A stretch of DNA of 64,000 nucleotides, taken from Arcuatula senhousia (Eukaryota > Mollusca > Bivalvia > Mytilida > Mytilidae). The notes beneath the pieces were generated by a model. That model made no database searches and was not told the DNA's origin. It saw only the letters and a list, made by a program, of their open reading frames with translations. Location: positions 7,495,001 through 7,559,000 of the forward strand of contig OZ020309.1 of assembly GCA_963971305.1 (NCBI GenBank), given 5' to 3'. The stretch's first letter is position 1. Each line of letters opens with the position of its first letter. A program made the translations under genes and the position numbers. This document shows positions 23,560 through 34,289 of the stretch, piece by piece.

Positions 23560-24154
23560 TAAAAAATAATCTGGTCTTCGCCAAAAACTAACAAAATGAA
23601 GAACAGTAAATAAGAGACCGTTATAAATTGTTACCATCTATTATTTCCTGCTTAAGTTTATGACAGTTCAAGACAAAAAACACAGATCTGTCATGACCTA
23701 ATATTTCCTGCAGCAATTCACAACAGTGCATAACAGTTAGTGGATATCTTGTCAAGAACTGCCTTTTACTATGGCAATGGTGGACAGTGCATAATAGATC
23801 AAGAAAAATTGTCAACTGCTGTGCAAAATTGTTACGGACCAGGACAGTGATGAACAATACAGGTAAAATTGTTAACTACTGCTTAAAATTGTAACAATTT
23901 AGGACAGTGATTAACAATCCAGGTAAAGTCTGTCACGATCTATGAGAAACTGTACCAATGTCGGACAGTGAAGGCCAATAAAGGACAGTGCATTATAGGC
24001 GGAAGGTAATTACTGTCACAAACTGTCCTTGATTGTATAGGGTGATAATGGTTATTCACAGTTGTTTGGCAGTAGTTTCACAGTAAATAGTAGTGTAAGG
24101 CAGTAAAAAAATGACTGTGTCTGGTATAGACAGTACATTTTTTGGTTCATAGTG
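23560..24154 (-). repeat. Right inverted repeat, CACTGTCC-rich (partner 11650-12246)
   Basis: It is the reverse complement of 11650-12246 with scattered substitutions and small indels, and ends GGTTCATAGTG at 24154. It carries the same internal ~60 bp periodic motif. The open frame at complement 23621-23857 is part of it and not a gene. Confidence 0.8.
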
Positions 24155-24331
24155 GTTGAAGGCTACGATACTATTGTGTGTTTAAAATTTTGCAGACAAA
24201 CAAGTTAAAATTTCAGAAAATTTTCAATAGATTTTTGACGAATCCTACCAGTAAGGGTAAATCGATGTTGTCAAACTATAAGATTTTCTAGATTCGAACG
24301 TCCGGTAATTTTTTTATGGAAAGAAGTTAAA

Positions 24332-27300
24332 GTGAGCTGTTTATGTGTTATTAAAAAAGCAAAACAAAAACTACCAAACGTGGTTGGTCAGTCTCAAAAA
24401 TCAGCCTCTAGGAACAAGGTAGCAAATGAAGTTGTTGTTCCTATGAATATCCTTAAGGATACCACCAATTTGACTTTTGTTCAGCCAGAGGGTAACTTTT
24501 ATTTCAAAACATCAGATTCATTTCAAATTATCAAACCATGTTCTATTAAACTCAATGACGTTCTAAAATCATCCCCACTACCTACTATTTCGACATGCAA
24601 AAACCGGTAAAAAATCAACTTGCAAGACCTGTGATATGCTTATTATTTCTTCTGAATTTACCAGTAACTTAAACTGTAAAGTTTACCAAACCCTTTCTCA
24701 CGACCCTCTGGACTGTTCTACCGGAAATGTCATTTACGGAATTGAGTGACACCAACAGTCCTAATCTTAGTACACCTTACCGTAAAAAACGAGAGCTTCA
24801 CTGGATAAAAACTTTAGGTACTGCAATGCTTTATGGATGTAATGATAACATCAAAGGAGTAGGAAATCTTTCTAGCCCACAATGTAGTGAGGTGAATGTT
24901 ATGAAACTGTTTACCCCTAATGGTAGACACAAACGCAGTCATGGTCACAAACTATACAAATCGAGATCTGGTGCCACTCAAACTGACAACAGATCTCTTT
25001 CAGACACGTTTGATGATCTGGTAACAAGTCTACAACAACCATTGGGAGTCCATCATGTTCGTACCATTCTCTATTCACTACGAGTCACGAAACGTAAAGA
25101 CCTACGCGTTCTTGGGTTAGAAAAAGCAGGTACTGATCCATTTTCTCTTTCTTTCAGACTTACTAGCATTATCTGCGACGTTGCTCTTTTCCGTCTTTTT
25201 AAGCCTGTAAGAAGTGAGCTTTTCTAGGAAATTTCTCCATATTCCATTTAAGAACAAAGGGATAGATTCTATAAACATCAGCAATATTTTAAATCGTAAG
25301 GAAGTTACATTTCAAATTTCCTCCATATTTCAAAAATCAGTCAACACCAATTGTTTCCTACCGCTACACTAAATCCATAAGTAGTAAAATTTTCAACCAC
25401 AAAAAGGCATTGCAGGACCTAAACATTGAAGAATATCTAAAGTCCCCTCTGATTTGTGATTGTTATGCTTCTCCCTTTGTCTATGGTCCATCTGGTCATG
25501 TCATCACGGGTGATCTTAAGATAATTGAAAATGATTTATTACGTAATGTGGTTTCCCATGGACCTAAATTCAGGGAACCGCAACGTATAAATTGGAATCA
25601 CAACTTTAAGATCATCATGGACACTGTGGAGGACTATGCTAGAGCCTGGATAAAGAGGGAAAAGGACCAAGAACCAGAGCTTGAATCACTGTCGGACTGG
25701 GTAAGGACTATCCGATCTCTTGTACGAAGCCGAATAGACAAAATTCACAAATGTGTGAACCCCCGGCCTTCTTCTGTATTTAGAGATCGTGAAGCTCTCA
25801 ATTGTCTCTCTTCCTTACATGACAGGTATGTTGTCTCGCCAGCAGACAAGGCTTCCAATAATAAAGTTTTTGTATGTAAAGCACATTATTACAATTGTCT
25901 AGTAAAAGAACCAGGCATTGATGACAATACTTCCGCTAGTGCTACATACAAACGGACTACATTTAACAAAGATGAAATCATAGCCAACCATAGCTCTTTT
26001 ATGTCCTTTCAATATTCCAATGAAAGAGGAACATAAAGAGTTACCATATTTGTACTGGATACCTTAACTTCACAAAAATCCGTACAAAGAAAGGCATATT
26101 GCTGGATCTTCATCTTGTTCAACTACAGAGCTATCCGTTCATTTAACTAAAATCTTGTCTGCTGTCAAAGATAGTCAACAAGCATACTGCAACACTATTT
26201 ATAATCGTAGTGGAATTAACCATATGTGGATTTTGAAGAACTCAAAGGATTTGTTAGATCATTTTAAATCTAGATCATTTTCTGAGGTTCACTCTTTGTC
26301 CATCTTCCACACCAAATGCCTTAGACGCATTTTGCGAGTCTTCTGGCCAAGAACTATCAACAATGAAGATCTACTCGCTGCTTGTTACCAACAGGATATG
26401 GCCACCATCCTGCTTAGACGATGTTGGAAGTAGATAGGACATGTCATGAGGAAAGACAGTACATCACATATCAAAGTTGCCCTCTATTGGACGCCAGAAG
26501 AAAAACGGAAGAGGGGAAGACCCAAAAACACATGGAGACGAACAGCAGAAGGAGAGATGAGAAGTTGGGGACATACTTGGGGAACCATAGAGAGGCTGAC
26601 AAAAGATCGTCACCAATGGAGGACCTTTGTTGCTGCCCTACATGCCACCAGGCATTAAGGGCAGTAAGTAAGTAAGTAAGTAACTCTTTGAAAACGTTCG
26701 ATTTTTCAACTTTATACACTAACTTGCCACACGAAAAACTAAAATGTCGCCTGAAAAAACTTCTCGAAAAAGCCTTTTCAAACTCTAGGAATTTTGTTGT
26801 TTTGGGTTATAATTCTACATTCTTTTCCAAAACATCTTTCAAGGATAAAATTTGCTACACACTGGAACAAGTTTGCAGTATGCTTGATTTCCTCATTGAC
26901 AACATATTTGTCACCTTCGGAGGAGAGATTTTTCAAAAACAAATCGGCATTCCAATGGGCACAAACTGTGCTCCTCTCCTCGTCGATTTGTTTTTATACT
27001 CTTACGAGACTGAATTTCTTCATGGACTCGTAAAGAACAAGACGATGAAAGAGGCAAGGTCATTTAATCTTACATTCAGATATATTGATGATGTCCTTTC
27101 TGTCAATAACATTTCATTTGGTAGATGGATTCCTTCAATATATCCTCCAGAATTGGAGATTAAAGAGACAACCGAATCAAATTGCTTCACGTCTTTCTTG
27201 GATTTGTACCTCTAATTTGACCCAGGTGGTCATCTCAGTACAAAAATTTACAATAAACGAGACGATTTTAATTTTCAAATTATTAATTTTCCTAATCTAC

Positions 27301-27500
27301 AGAGCAATATACCTACTTCCCCTGCATACGGTGTTTATATTTCACAACTTATTCGATATGCCAGAGCTTGCACACATTTCACAGATATTTTGATCAGACA
27401 CCGATTTCTTCGTGACCGACTTTTGGAGCAGGGCTATAAGAAAGTACGTCTCATACGATCCCTAAAAAATTCTTCGTTATCAGCCACTAGTAGAAAAGTT
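24332..27500 (+). pseudogene. Naiad-like Penelope retroelement (N-terminal GIY-YIG-type region, reverse transcriptase)
   Basis: The order of parts is as follows. N-terminal region: NILKDTTNLTFVQPEG. A cysteine cluster: CKTC, C, C (about 24625-24720). The GIY-type start NVIYGIE (24727-24747). A C-terminal GIY-YIG flank: NLSTPYRKKRELHWIKTLGTA ... LYGCNDNI...GNLSSP. A linker. Then the reverse transcriptase: ADKASNN (25843-25863), motif A FDFSTLYTNLP (26698-26730), motif B IGIPMGTNCAP (26943-26975), motif C YIDDV (27082-27096), then ELEIKETT, YNKRDDFNF, YGVYISQLIRYAR. An endonuclease before the RT is the permuted order described for Naiad PLEs. The conserved YVGET-containing core is missing between GIE and the TNSPNLS segment, and there are frameshifts and stops, so the copy is inactive. 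A LINE fragment interrupts it at 26299-26682. Confidence 0.88.
26299..26682 (+). mobile_element. 5'-truncated LINE inserted in the PLE, 8 bp TSD, (TAAG)n tail
   Basis: The translation LRRILRVFWPRTINNEDLL, then KRKRGRPKNTWRR and WRTFVAALHATR, is the C-terminal end of a non-LTR retrotransposon ORF2 common in molluscs. One stop lies before IGHVMRKDS. The 3' end is a short GTAA/TAAG repeat tail. ACTCTTTG flanks it on both sides (26291-26298, 26683-26690). Dropping the insert plus one duplicate puts the PLE residues SEVHSLKTFDFSTLYT back in frame across the junction. The LINE clade is not assigned. Confidence 0.93.
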
Positions 27501-27559
27501 CAAAATTGAGTTAAAAGATATGGTAGTTAATTGTTTTAATTAATGTTTCTGGTCTGCTG

Positions 27560-27825
27560 TAATGAGATGAGCACCTAAATATCCCTATTGTGTCTCACAA
27601 CTATGTTGTGTTCTATGGTCATTACCGGATCCTAAGATAGCAATGGAAGAGGGAGGTTTGGCGCCATAAAACCTTGTTTAACCCACCATTTCGTTTGAAA
27701 TGCCTTTACCAAATCAGGACCATTGCGATCCATCCATTCTCCGGTTTGACTGATTCGTTTTTGTCATTTTCTCTAGACATGAGATTGATCATTCAAGTTC
27801 GGTAGTTTTGTTATTACCTTTATTG
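27560..27825 (+). repeat. Dispersed repeat ending TTTTGTTATTACCTTTATT, copy 1
   Basis: About 265 bp shared with 34290-34570 and 54490-54660. Landmarks are CCGGA(T/C)CCTAAGAT, GGAAGAGGGAGGTTTGG, TTTAACCCACCATTTC and the terminal TTCAGTAATTTTGT or TTCGGTAGTTTTGTTATTACC. Its very 3' end alone recurs at 41-97. I recognise this as a family abundant in mussels; it may be the 3' end of a larger retroelement. Confidence 0.75.
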
Positions 27826-27849
27826 ATAAAGAAAGAGAAAGCAGGACAG

Positions 27850-30180
27850 AGAATACAGAGAAATTAAAACCCTTAATGGTCCCGACCATGTACAGGTATT
27901 TCAAAAGAAATAATACTCCAGAAAACCTGGTGAAACCATTATTATAGGGTAAAAAGATTGGTACATCTGATCCATTCCGGACCATTTTTAAACGAAACGT
28001 CGTGGATGCCATTACTTTACTAAATCTACAAAAGGCTATAGGTCCAGATCGTTATAGCAATAAAATATTACTCATGGTAATACATTTCTCAACCTCTGTG
28101 CATGCTCTTCAACAAATCTTTAAAAAATAACTCTTTTTTCCAAACAAATGGAAAATTGCAAATGTCATAGCTCTGTTCAAGAAGAAAAATAAATCGTTGG
28201 TATCAAATTATAGGCCAGTCTCACTTTTGTCATGTGCTAGTAAAGTCTTTAAAAATAGTTTATATATTTATTTATAATCACATGATTGCTAATGACTTAT
28301 TCTATAAATATCAGTCAGGCTTTTTACCCAAACTATCTACAGTTCATTAATTTATCGAAATTAACCACAATGTGTTGTTATATTGGATACAGGTAACAAA
28401 ACTTTATTACATTTTGAGATTTCTGTAAAGCCTTCGATCGATTTTGGTTTCTCGGGTTAGTGTTTAAACTCGAAAGATATGACATCAAGTGTGAGCTTAA
28501 TCGATGGCTAGAAATAAGCAGAGGCACCAAAGGGGCATTCTAGTGTCAAAAGTCCGAAAAGGCAACGACAAAACCGGTAAACATGAACAAGAACAGCACA
28601 AGGAAACACAAAACATAAAAACAACCGAACAGAAATCAACAACGCGAACTCAAGTCGTAACAAGAGTGAACTCGGGTGCTCCGGAAGAGTAAGCGGTTCC
28701 TGCCTGCTATAGCACACCCGCCGCGCTGCCAATTTCCAATTCAGTGTGTCAAATCCGGTAAAGGAAGACAAAACAAAACCCTATGACAAACCGACATCTG
28801 AACTCATCTGAGAGATAGAAATCCCATATTTATCTATGAGTACATGGTGTCTACCGTAAAATTTCTTGAGTGAAGACAGCAACAGAGGAGCAACATAACC
28901 CTGTGTTAGCAATTTCTGTGTCAAACGTGACGCTCTGCCAAGGAAATCGATGTAACTCCCACAAGCTCTGGAGTAACGAATCAATTGTGATACGTAAACT
29001 CCATAAGCTGGAGCGGACGGAATGTTGCTACACACGAAGGGAAAGTTGACGATTGGGAAGTTGAAGTCATCACGTTTGTCATAGAGCTTTGTTGATAGTT
29101 TTCCTTGAGAGTCTATTTCGAGATGTAGATCTAAATATGAAGCAGACCTCCTAGAATCCGTTGTGTCCTTTATCTCAAGTTCCGGGGGATATATGAGATG
29201 GAGAAAGTCACCAAATCGAGAATTGTTCAGTGAAAGGACATCATCAATATAACGGAACGTGAGGTTAAAAGAGAGAGCTAGTCTACGATCTTTTTTGTCT
29301 AGAAGAGAAAGCTATCTTACAAACAAAAAGAAAGGAGTAGTACTCAACGAATCTGCTTCATCTGTAGCATTTAATTTTGCATGGTGGTGTTCCACAGGGT
29401 TCAGTTTAAGGCCCCTTAATATCTAATGTATATGTTAATGACATTGCTGATGACATGATAGGTTTGTCTAGATAATTTGCAGATGATATATATATTGGTC
29501 ATTTGGCACATGATGATTCGACCTTGGTTAATCTAACAAATTCTGACATCGATTGTATCTCTATGTGACCAAAAAGATGGTTAGTTCAACTTAACCCAAA
29601 TAAAACTGACATTGTTGTTTTAGTACTTTTTCTGGGGCGGTTGATGTGAGTTTTTGTTTTAAAGACACCATTATAGAACCAGTTTCAAAACATCATGGAG
29701 TACTTTTAAGTTCAAATAGACTAAACACGTTGATTATATTATAGAAAAGACGTCTGTTCAACTAAACGTTTTACGTAAAATGAAATCTAAACTGAAAAGA
29801 GAATGTCTTGAATATATCACTATATTGTACGTCCTGTTCTGGAATACTTGTGTTAAGTATGGGATAGCTGTGGAAAATCAAATTCTGATAGAATGAAAAA
29901 ATCGAATATGAACGTTTTGGTTTTGAGCAATTTTCGTTTTCAACCGTTTTGGAGATTTATTTTCAAATGTTTTGATTTAAATGCTACTGATGAGAGGTTA
30001 CTCCTTGAAATACCGATATAAAGCATATATCCACATTGACCGTTAATTATAACCGCGTTTTAGTATTTGTAATGAGGCAGGTAGAATTGTAAATGATCTC
30101 AACTGCTATTGCAATTTAGAATCGATTTACAAGGAAACTGGCTGTGAGTCTTTTTGACAGTACTCTTCGGTTGTTATTCT
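27850..30180 (+). pseudogene. LINE reverse transcriptase remnant, split by a PLE
   Basis: The translation gives the non-LTR RT series: KAIGPDRYSNKIL, KWKIANVIALFKKKN, SNYRPVSLLSCASKVF (near 28020-28240), YQSGF, FCKAFDRFW and ERYDIKCELNRWLE. After the PLE insertion (28515-29305) it continues with SYLTNKKKGVVLNESASSVA, CSTGFSLRPL, FADDIYIGHLAHDDSTLVN (catalytic A-D-D) and QLNPNKTDIVV. A thumb follows: IIEPVSKHHGVLLSS, QLNVLRKMKSKLKRECLEYI, then SLESIYKETG-like residues near 30116-30145. Many stops and frameshifts make it inactive. The N-terminal endonuclease is absent. Confidence 0.85.
28515..29305 (-). mobile_element. 5'-truncated PLE (second subfamily, copy b) nested in the LINE, TSD AGAAA
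   Basis: On the complement it encodes DKKDRRLALSFNLTFRYIDDVLSLNN, PPELEIKDTTDS, YGVYVSQLIRYSRACG, LTQGYVAPLLLSSLKKFYGR and ISISQMSSDVGLS, then a non-coding 3' region ending near 28515. It sits inside the LINE codons for W-L-E-S-Y-L. AGAAA occurs on both sides (28510-28514, 29306-29310). Truncation on the protein's N-terminal side is as expected for target-primed reverse transcription. Confidence 0.88.
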
Positions 30181-31361
30181 AAATTGCGATCTTAGGGTCC
30201 GGTAGTAAAACAAAACACAGCACACACTTTTCTTCAATAAAAATTACAAAAAAAGTTTGGCATGACACACACCGGATTCAAAACATTATGAATACTAGAA
30301 TACGTAATAAGCATAGTGCTCTCAAACATGATCTTTAAAAAAAGAATATTATAAACGATGAATTGTGTGATTGTCATGAAAATATTTAGACTTTGGCACA
30401 TTTTTTCTTTCCTGCAAAAGATTCGAACCATATCACATACAAGATTCGTACTGTTTCTGTCTTGTTGGGGATAGCACCAAATTTAAATGGATGATGTAAA
30501 TTGGTTGGTTTTTATTGGCGTACAAACATACATTAAAGACTCTGGATGTTTTTCATGATAAATAGTTTTTCAATATATACAAATGACACTAGACCAGAGA
30601 TGAGAGACTTCATTTTTCATTATGTGCATCTTTCTTTTCATATTTTACAGTCGTAAATTTTTGAATTCCTCCCCCTTTTTTCTTTTGTTTTCTTTCCTTA
30701 CTTCTTTTTTTCCACGACCAAACTCTGTTCTGATAAACCTTGTTGTATATATCATATATATAAAAACTTGTTTCAGTTGCATAATTATTGTTGTCAGCTG
30801 TTTAATGTAATATATGTTTTTTGTATGGCAAAAGACGTTCTAAGTTGTAGATATTGTGTCCTATACTGTTGTCTTTGTTTTTGACAATAAAATATATTTA
30901 AATAACGAAATCCATTCTGGAAATTCCTTATGTAAGAATGTGCGTATGTCAAAGGTCAGTAGGAGGGAAAATGAAGACAACAAACATGGGAGCAATGAAA
31001 GTAAGACGGTTTTTGGTTTATTTCATAAAAACAGTAGGATTACTGAAATGTTGGCCAATATTTATATATCCATTAAATATGTAAAAGTTGACAAGTGTTT
31101 TCAACAGATTGAAGACGTGTTTTAAATTTCAATAGTTTTATTCAACAACAAATTTGAACCAGTTTAATAACAGAATCGAAGAAAATGGCGAATGTGGAAC
31201 CCATCTATTATGATCTAAGAATCGGACTTTTCCGAAGTTTATCTTTTCGCCTCAGTGTAAGAGATCGTATAGTTCTAACCCAGTCTAAAAACGATTCAAT
31301 TTCAGAATCTGTAACTGACCACTAGTTTAGATATTTATATGATTATATATCTTACTCTCCC
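30181..31361. other. No firmly supported gene
   Basis: Open frames of about 60-90 codons (for example 30856-31125) show no family resemblance I can name. Part of this stretch may be LINE 3' sequence that has decayed beyond recognition. Confidence 0.4.
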
Positions 31362-31537
31362 ATAGCACCCGAGTTCACTCTTGTTACAACTTGAGTTCGC
31401 GTTGTTTATTTCTGGTCGGTTGATTTTATGTTTTGTGTATCCTTGTGCTGTTCTTGTACATGTTTACCGGTTTTGTCGTTGCCCTTTCGGACTTTTGACA
31501 CTCGAATGTCCAATTGGTGCATCTTCGCTTCTCAATA
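31362..31537 (+). repeat. PLE second subfamily, 3' end only (copy c)
   Basis: It runs from AGCACCCGAGTTCACTCTTG through TTTACCGGTTTTGTCGTTGC to CAATTGGTGCATCTTCGCTT. It is the complement of the 3' regions at 28518, 46170 and 49930, and an extremely 5'-truncated insertion. The open frame at 31381-31569 lies in it and is not a gene. Confidence 0.8.
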
Positions 31538-31784
31538 AATTGTTCAGAAAATTCCTCACTACGTTATAAACAAATAAAACAATGTTAAAAACCTTATTGA
31601 CCATTTTAATCCTTATGTATATTTACGTCGGAGCTGATGCGATCCTTGTTTTAGACCCTTGAGAAAACCAAACTAACAGAACTTGCCGTTATAGACTTAT
31701 CTTTTTAATGAGTCTTAATTCTACATGGTCCTAAGATAAGGGATAATGTTTACTGGTGCTGAAATTCGAATTAAGAAAATATAA

Positions 31785-31787
<3 letters not shown>

Positions 31788-31828
<41 letters not shown>

Positions 31829-31846
31829 TTGTGTGTGTGTGTGTGT
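31788..31846 (+). repeat. (TG)n microsatellite
   Basis: About 59 bp of TG/GT repeats with one GGGTTT interruption near 31824-31830. Confidence 0.95.
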
Positions 31847-32746
31847 ATGAATAAAGCGTGCTTTATTCGGTATGTCATCTCCTAGATAAATTTTCCCTTC
31901 GTGGACATTCAAATTTGTGAGTGTATTCCGGTAAATATGACTTATTTGCCAAATTAAAATGAATATACACTTTATTTTGATCGAACGTTTAAGGCCTCAG
32001 TTATATATTGAGAAGATTTTGCACGTAAGAGTTTTATTTTACTCAATCATAAGGCACACAGAAGAAAAGATAAAAAGTTAATTGGGAAACGAATATTATG
32101 ATTTGGTTTCTTACCTATATGTGTTAGATGCAATTGTCCCTAACTTCACTATCATATACGCCACTTAATGAACACATATATTATTGTCACATTCACCTCA
32201 TACGAGCAAAGTTCATCTGATATTGCAGCATGTGACTTGTCGGTTAAAATTTAGGCCTCATTTTATCATGATGGCAAATGTGTTAATCTGTAATCTGAAT
32301 GAAAATAAGGTCGTAACATGGTCTTATATTATTGTAATACATACTTACATATCTATATGTCTCTTTGTTAATACAGACAACTTACAGCTGCTAACGAAAC
32401 TTAATGAATAAAGAACCAAACATATAAAGTTCTTCAAAAATAAAAGAATCTCACCTGTAAACGGTGTTTATATTTTACCACTTACTCTAGTATTCAATAC
32501 GTCAGGGCTTAAACAACGTTTTCCGTGACCGATCATTATACAAAGTGTATAGGAAAAAAATGTCTTAGACGTTCAATGTTTCTTCCAGTTTTAGATTATC
32601 GACTAATCAGGGTCACCCGATTATAGGACTGTTTGTTGTCCATTTGATTTTATTGAATGATTGTATGCAATGGTGTTTCAAACAATAACTAATCGGGTTT
32701 TTTTGTGGTTTCATTCTATTTTGTGTTGGAGAACACATCAAAGCTT
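31847..32746. other. No firm feature; possible PLE scrap near 32460-32640
   Basis: Residues resembling NGVYILPLT and a following KKCLRR stretch hint at a decayed PLE thumb at about 32460-32580. I see nothing else. Confidence 0.3.
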
Positions 32747-32916
32747 TAAATTTTCCGTTTAAATTTCAAAATTGTCTAAACCCTAAGGTTCTACCTATCC
32801 CAGACATAGGTTGATCATCTTAGTAATAATTTGGTTCCCCAATTTGGTATGTTTGGTTTTACTGTTCTATGCTCTTCATAATCATATAGTGTTTGGCTTT
32901 CCAATAATTTTGGTAG

Positions 32917-32963
32917 AGCGCCTCTGATGAGTCTTGAATAGACGAAACGCGCGTCAGGCGTAG
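32917..32963 (+). ncRNA. Hammerhead ribozyme, type I, copy 1
   Basis: Stem I pairs CGCCT (32919-32923) with AGGCG (32956-32960). The core CTGATGA is 32924-32930. Stem II is GTC (32931-32933) with GAC (32941-32943) around a 7 nt loop. GAA is 32944-32946. A minimal stem III is ACG with CGT (32947-32954). Predicted cleavage is after C32955. All canonical core positions are present. The tiny stem III suggests activity may need dimers, as proposed for other short-stem hammerheads. Confidence 0.93.
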
Positions 32964-33262
32964 CAAAATCTATTGTCTGGAACTTTGTTGTCATTTGTAT
33001 TTCGAACACACGTGAAGGTTAGCATTGCTGGTGGAGTTTTAATTCCCTGAAGTCAGCCCGCTCCGGCACCAACACTTTTGTGTCGTCTTTAAATTTTCCG
33101 TTTAAATTTCAAAATTGTCTAAAAAACCCTAAGGTTCTACCTACCCCAGACATAGGTTGGTCATCTTAGTAATAATTTGGTTTTCCAATTTGGTATTTTT
33201 GGTTTTACTGTTCTATGCTCTTCATAATCATATAGTGTTTGGCTTTTCAATATTTTTAGTAG

Positions 33263-33309
33263 AACGCCTCTGATGAGTCTTGAATAGACGAAACGCGCGT
33301 CAGGCGTAG
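33263..33309 (+). ncRNA. Hammerhead ribozyme, type I, copy 2
   Basis: The core is identical to copy 1: CTGATGA at 33270-33276, stem II GTC/GAC at 33277-33279 and 33287-33289, GAA at 33290-33292, stem III within 33293-33300, cleavage after C33301, stem I CGCCT (33265-33269) with AGGCG (33302-33306). Confidence 0.93.
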
Positions 33310-33345
33310 CAAAAATTATTGTCTGGAACTTTGATGTCATTTGTA

Positions 33346-33743
33346 TTTTGATACTTTGCTAGTTTTGCAATTAGATAATTTTATATTTCAATCATGAATT
33401 AAGATCTTTCTAATACAATAGATTGATAATTGCACCTTTGTAAGTTTTACCATAGGATTTTATAGCAGATGTTTGCTTGCTCGAGTCTTTGGTAAGACCG
33501 ATGAACGTTATGCTAATTGAATTTCATGCCGGTAGTTGGAGTGAACTAGCTACAGTGCTTCAATAAACATAAGACTGATAATCATGTGTAGGTCATTCGA
33601 AGTTTAGAAACTTGACGTAATCAAGGTCACAGATAATGTAGATGCTTCTTATTCAAATTTATTGTTTTTATGATCTTGTAAATCTGTTATTTTATATTTT
33701 GTTCTGTCATGTGCATATTTATATATGGTTTATTACCATCTCG
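33346..33743. other. No gene seen
   Basis: AT-rich spacer between the retrozyme and the next inverted-repeat element. Confidence 0.4.
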
Positions 33744-33748
33744 TAACT

Positions 33749-34051
33749 CACCCGGGTTAACTTGTGATCGTGAAATCGGTGGTTATCGTGAACTCGGTTA
33801 AGCAAAATGTAATCAAACGAGAATTAACCAATGTGTGCAGTGTGTTTTAAAATAAGAAGTTACTGTTGAAGGCATGTAACCATGTTATGTTGAACCGAGT
33901 TAAACAAAAGAACTTTGATTCTTAACCGCGTTAACGACTACATTTTAGTCAAAATTTTTCTTTTCCCATTGGTCCATTCTCGTTCGTTTACATTTTGCCT
34001 AACCGAGTTCACGATAACCACAGATTTCACGATCACACGTTACCCCGGGTG
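33749..34051. mobile_element. 303 bp inverted-repeat MITE (CACCCGGG ends)
   Basis: The left arm starts CACCCGGGTTAAC and continues TTGTGATCGTGAAATC, GTGGTTATCGTGAACTCGGT, AAAATGTAA. The right arm is its inverted copy, ending GTTACCCCGGGTG; the arms are about 75 bp. The flanks are TAACT (33744-33748) and TTACT (34052-34056), a 5 bp target duplication with one difference. No coding capacity. Confidence 0.85.
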
Positions 34052-34289
34052 TTACTTTTTAAAAGCAACTGTGAGTGATATTCTGTAAAGATTTTGAGGT
34101 GTTTTGATTTCCTTTCATGATAAACCATATTTTTTTTCATTATATTTCGTAGTTTTTCCGTTTCGGTTGTTAAGGTGTAACCAAAATAGTTTTGTTTAAT
34201 TGATAAATTGATGTTTGTTTTCAAGAATTCTTCCTTTGGTGGAAAATTCAAAATTATATTAAACGTAATGGTAAGAAATTGTTTTGGTT
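34052..34289. other. No firmly supported feature
   Basis: An open frame on the complement (34033-34251) overlaps the MITE end and has no family resemblance I can name. Confidence 0.35.

Larger units (their letters stand above)
32747..33345 (+). mobile_element. Retrozyme-like unit: two ~257 bp repeats, each with a hammerhead ribozyme
   Basis: 32747-33003 and 33089-33345 are nearly identical direct repeats (start TTTAAATTTTCCGTTTAAAT, then CCTAAGGTTCTACCTA, end TTGTCATTTGTATTT). They are separated by about 85 bp. Each contains one complete type I hammerhead motif. Equivalent cleavage sites are 346 nt apart (32955 and 33301). Hammerhead-bearing direct repeats around a short central part are the architecture of retrozymes, small non-autonomous retroelements that make circular RNAs and are known in mussels. 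No coding capacity. A decayed relative lies at 38280-38620. Confidence 0.88.

Noticed and set aside
11650..24154. Proof of a single 12.5 kb transposon
   Set aside because: The outer 5 bp (TTGTT, GTTGA) do not match and no transposase was found, so only the inverted repeats are claimed.
30856..31125. 89-codon frame as a small gene
   Set aside because: Composition is like random AT-rich sequence, and there is no homologue or signal that I can name.
31721..31912. 63-codon frame rich in H and T
   Set aside because: It is a translation of the TG microsatellite.
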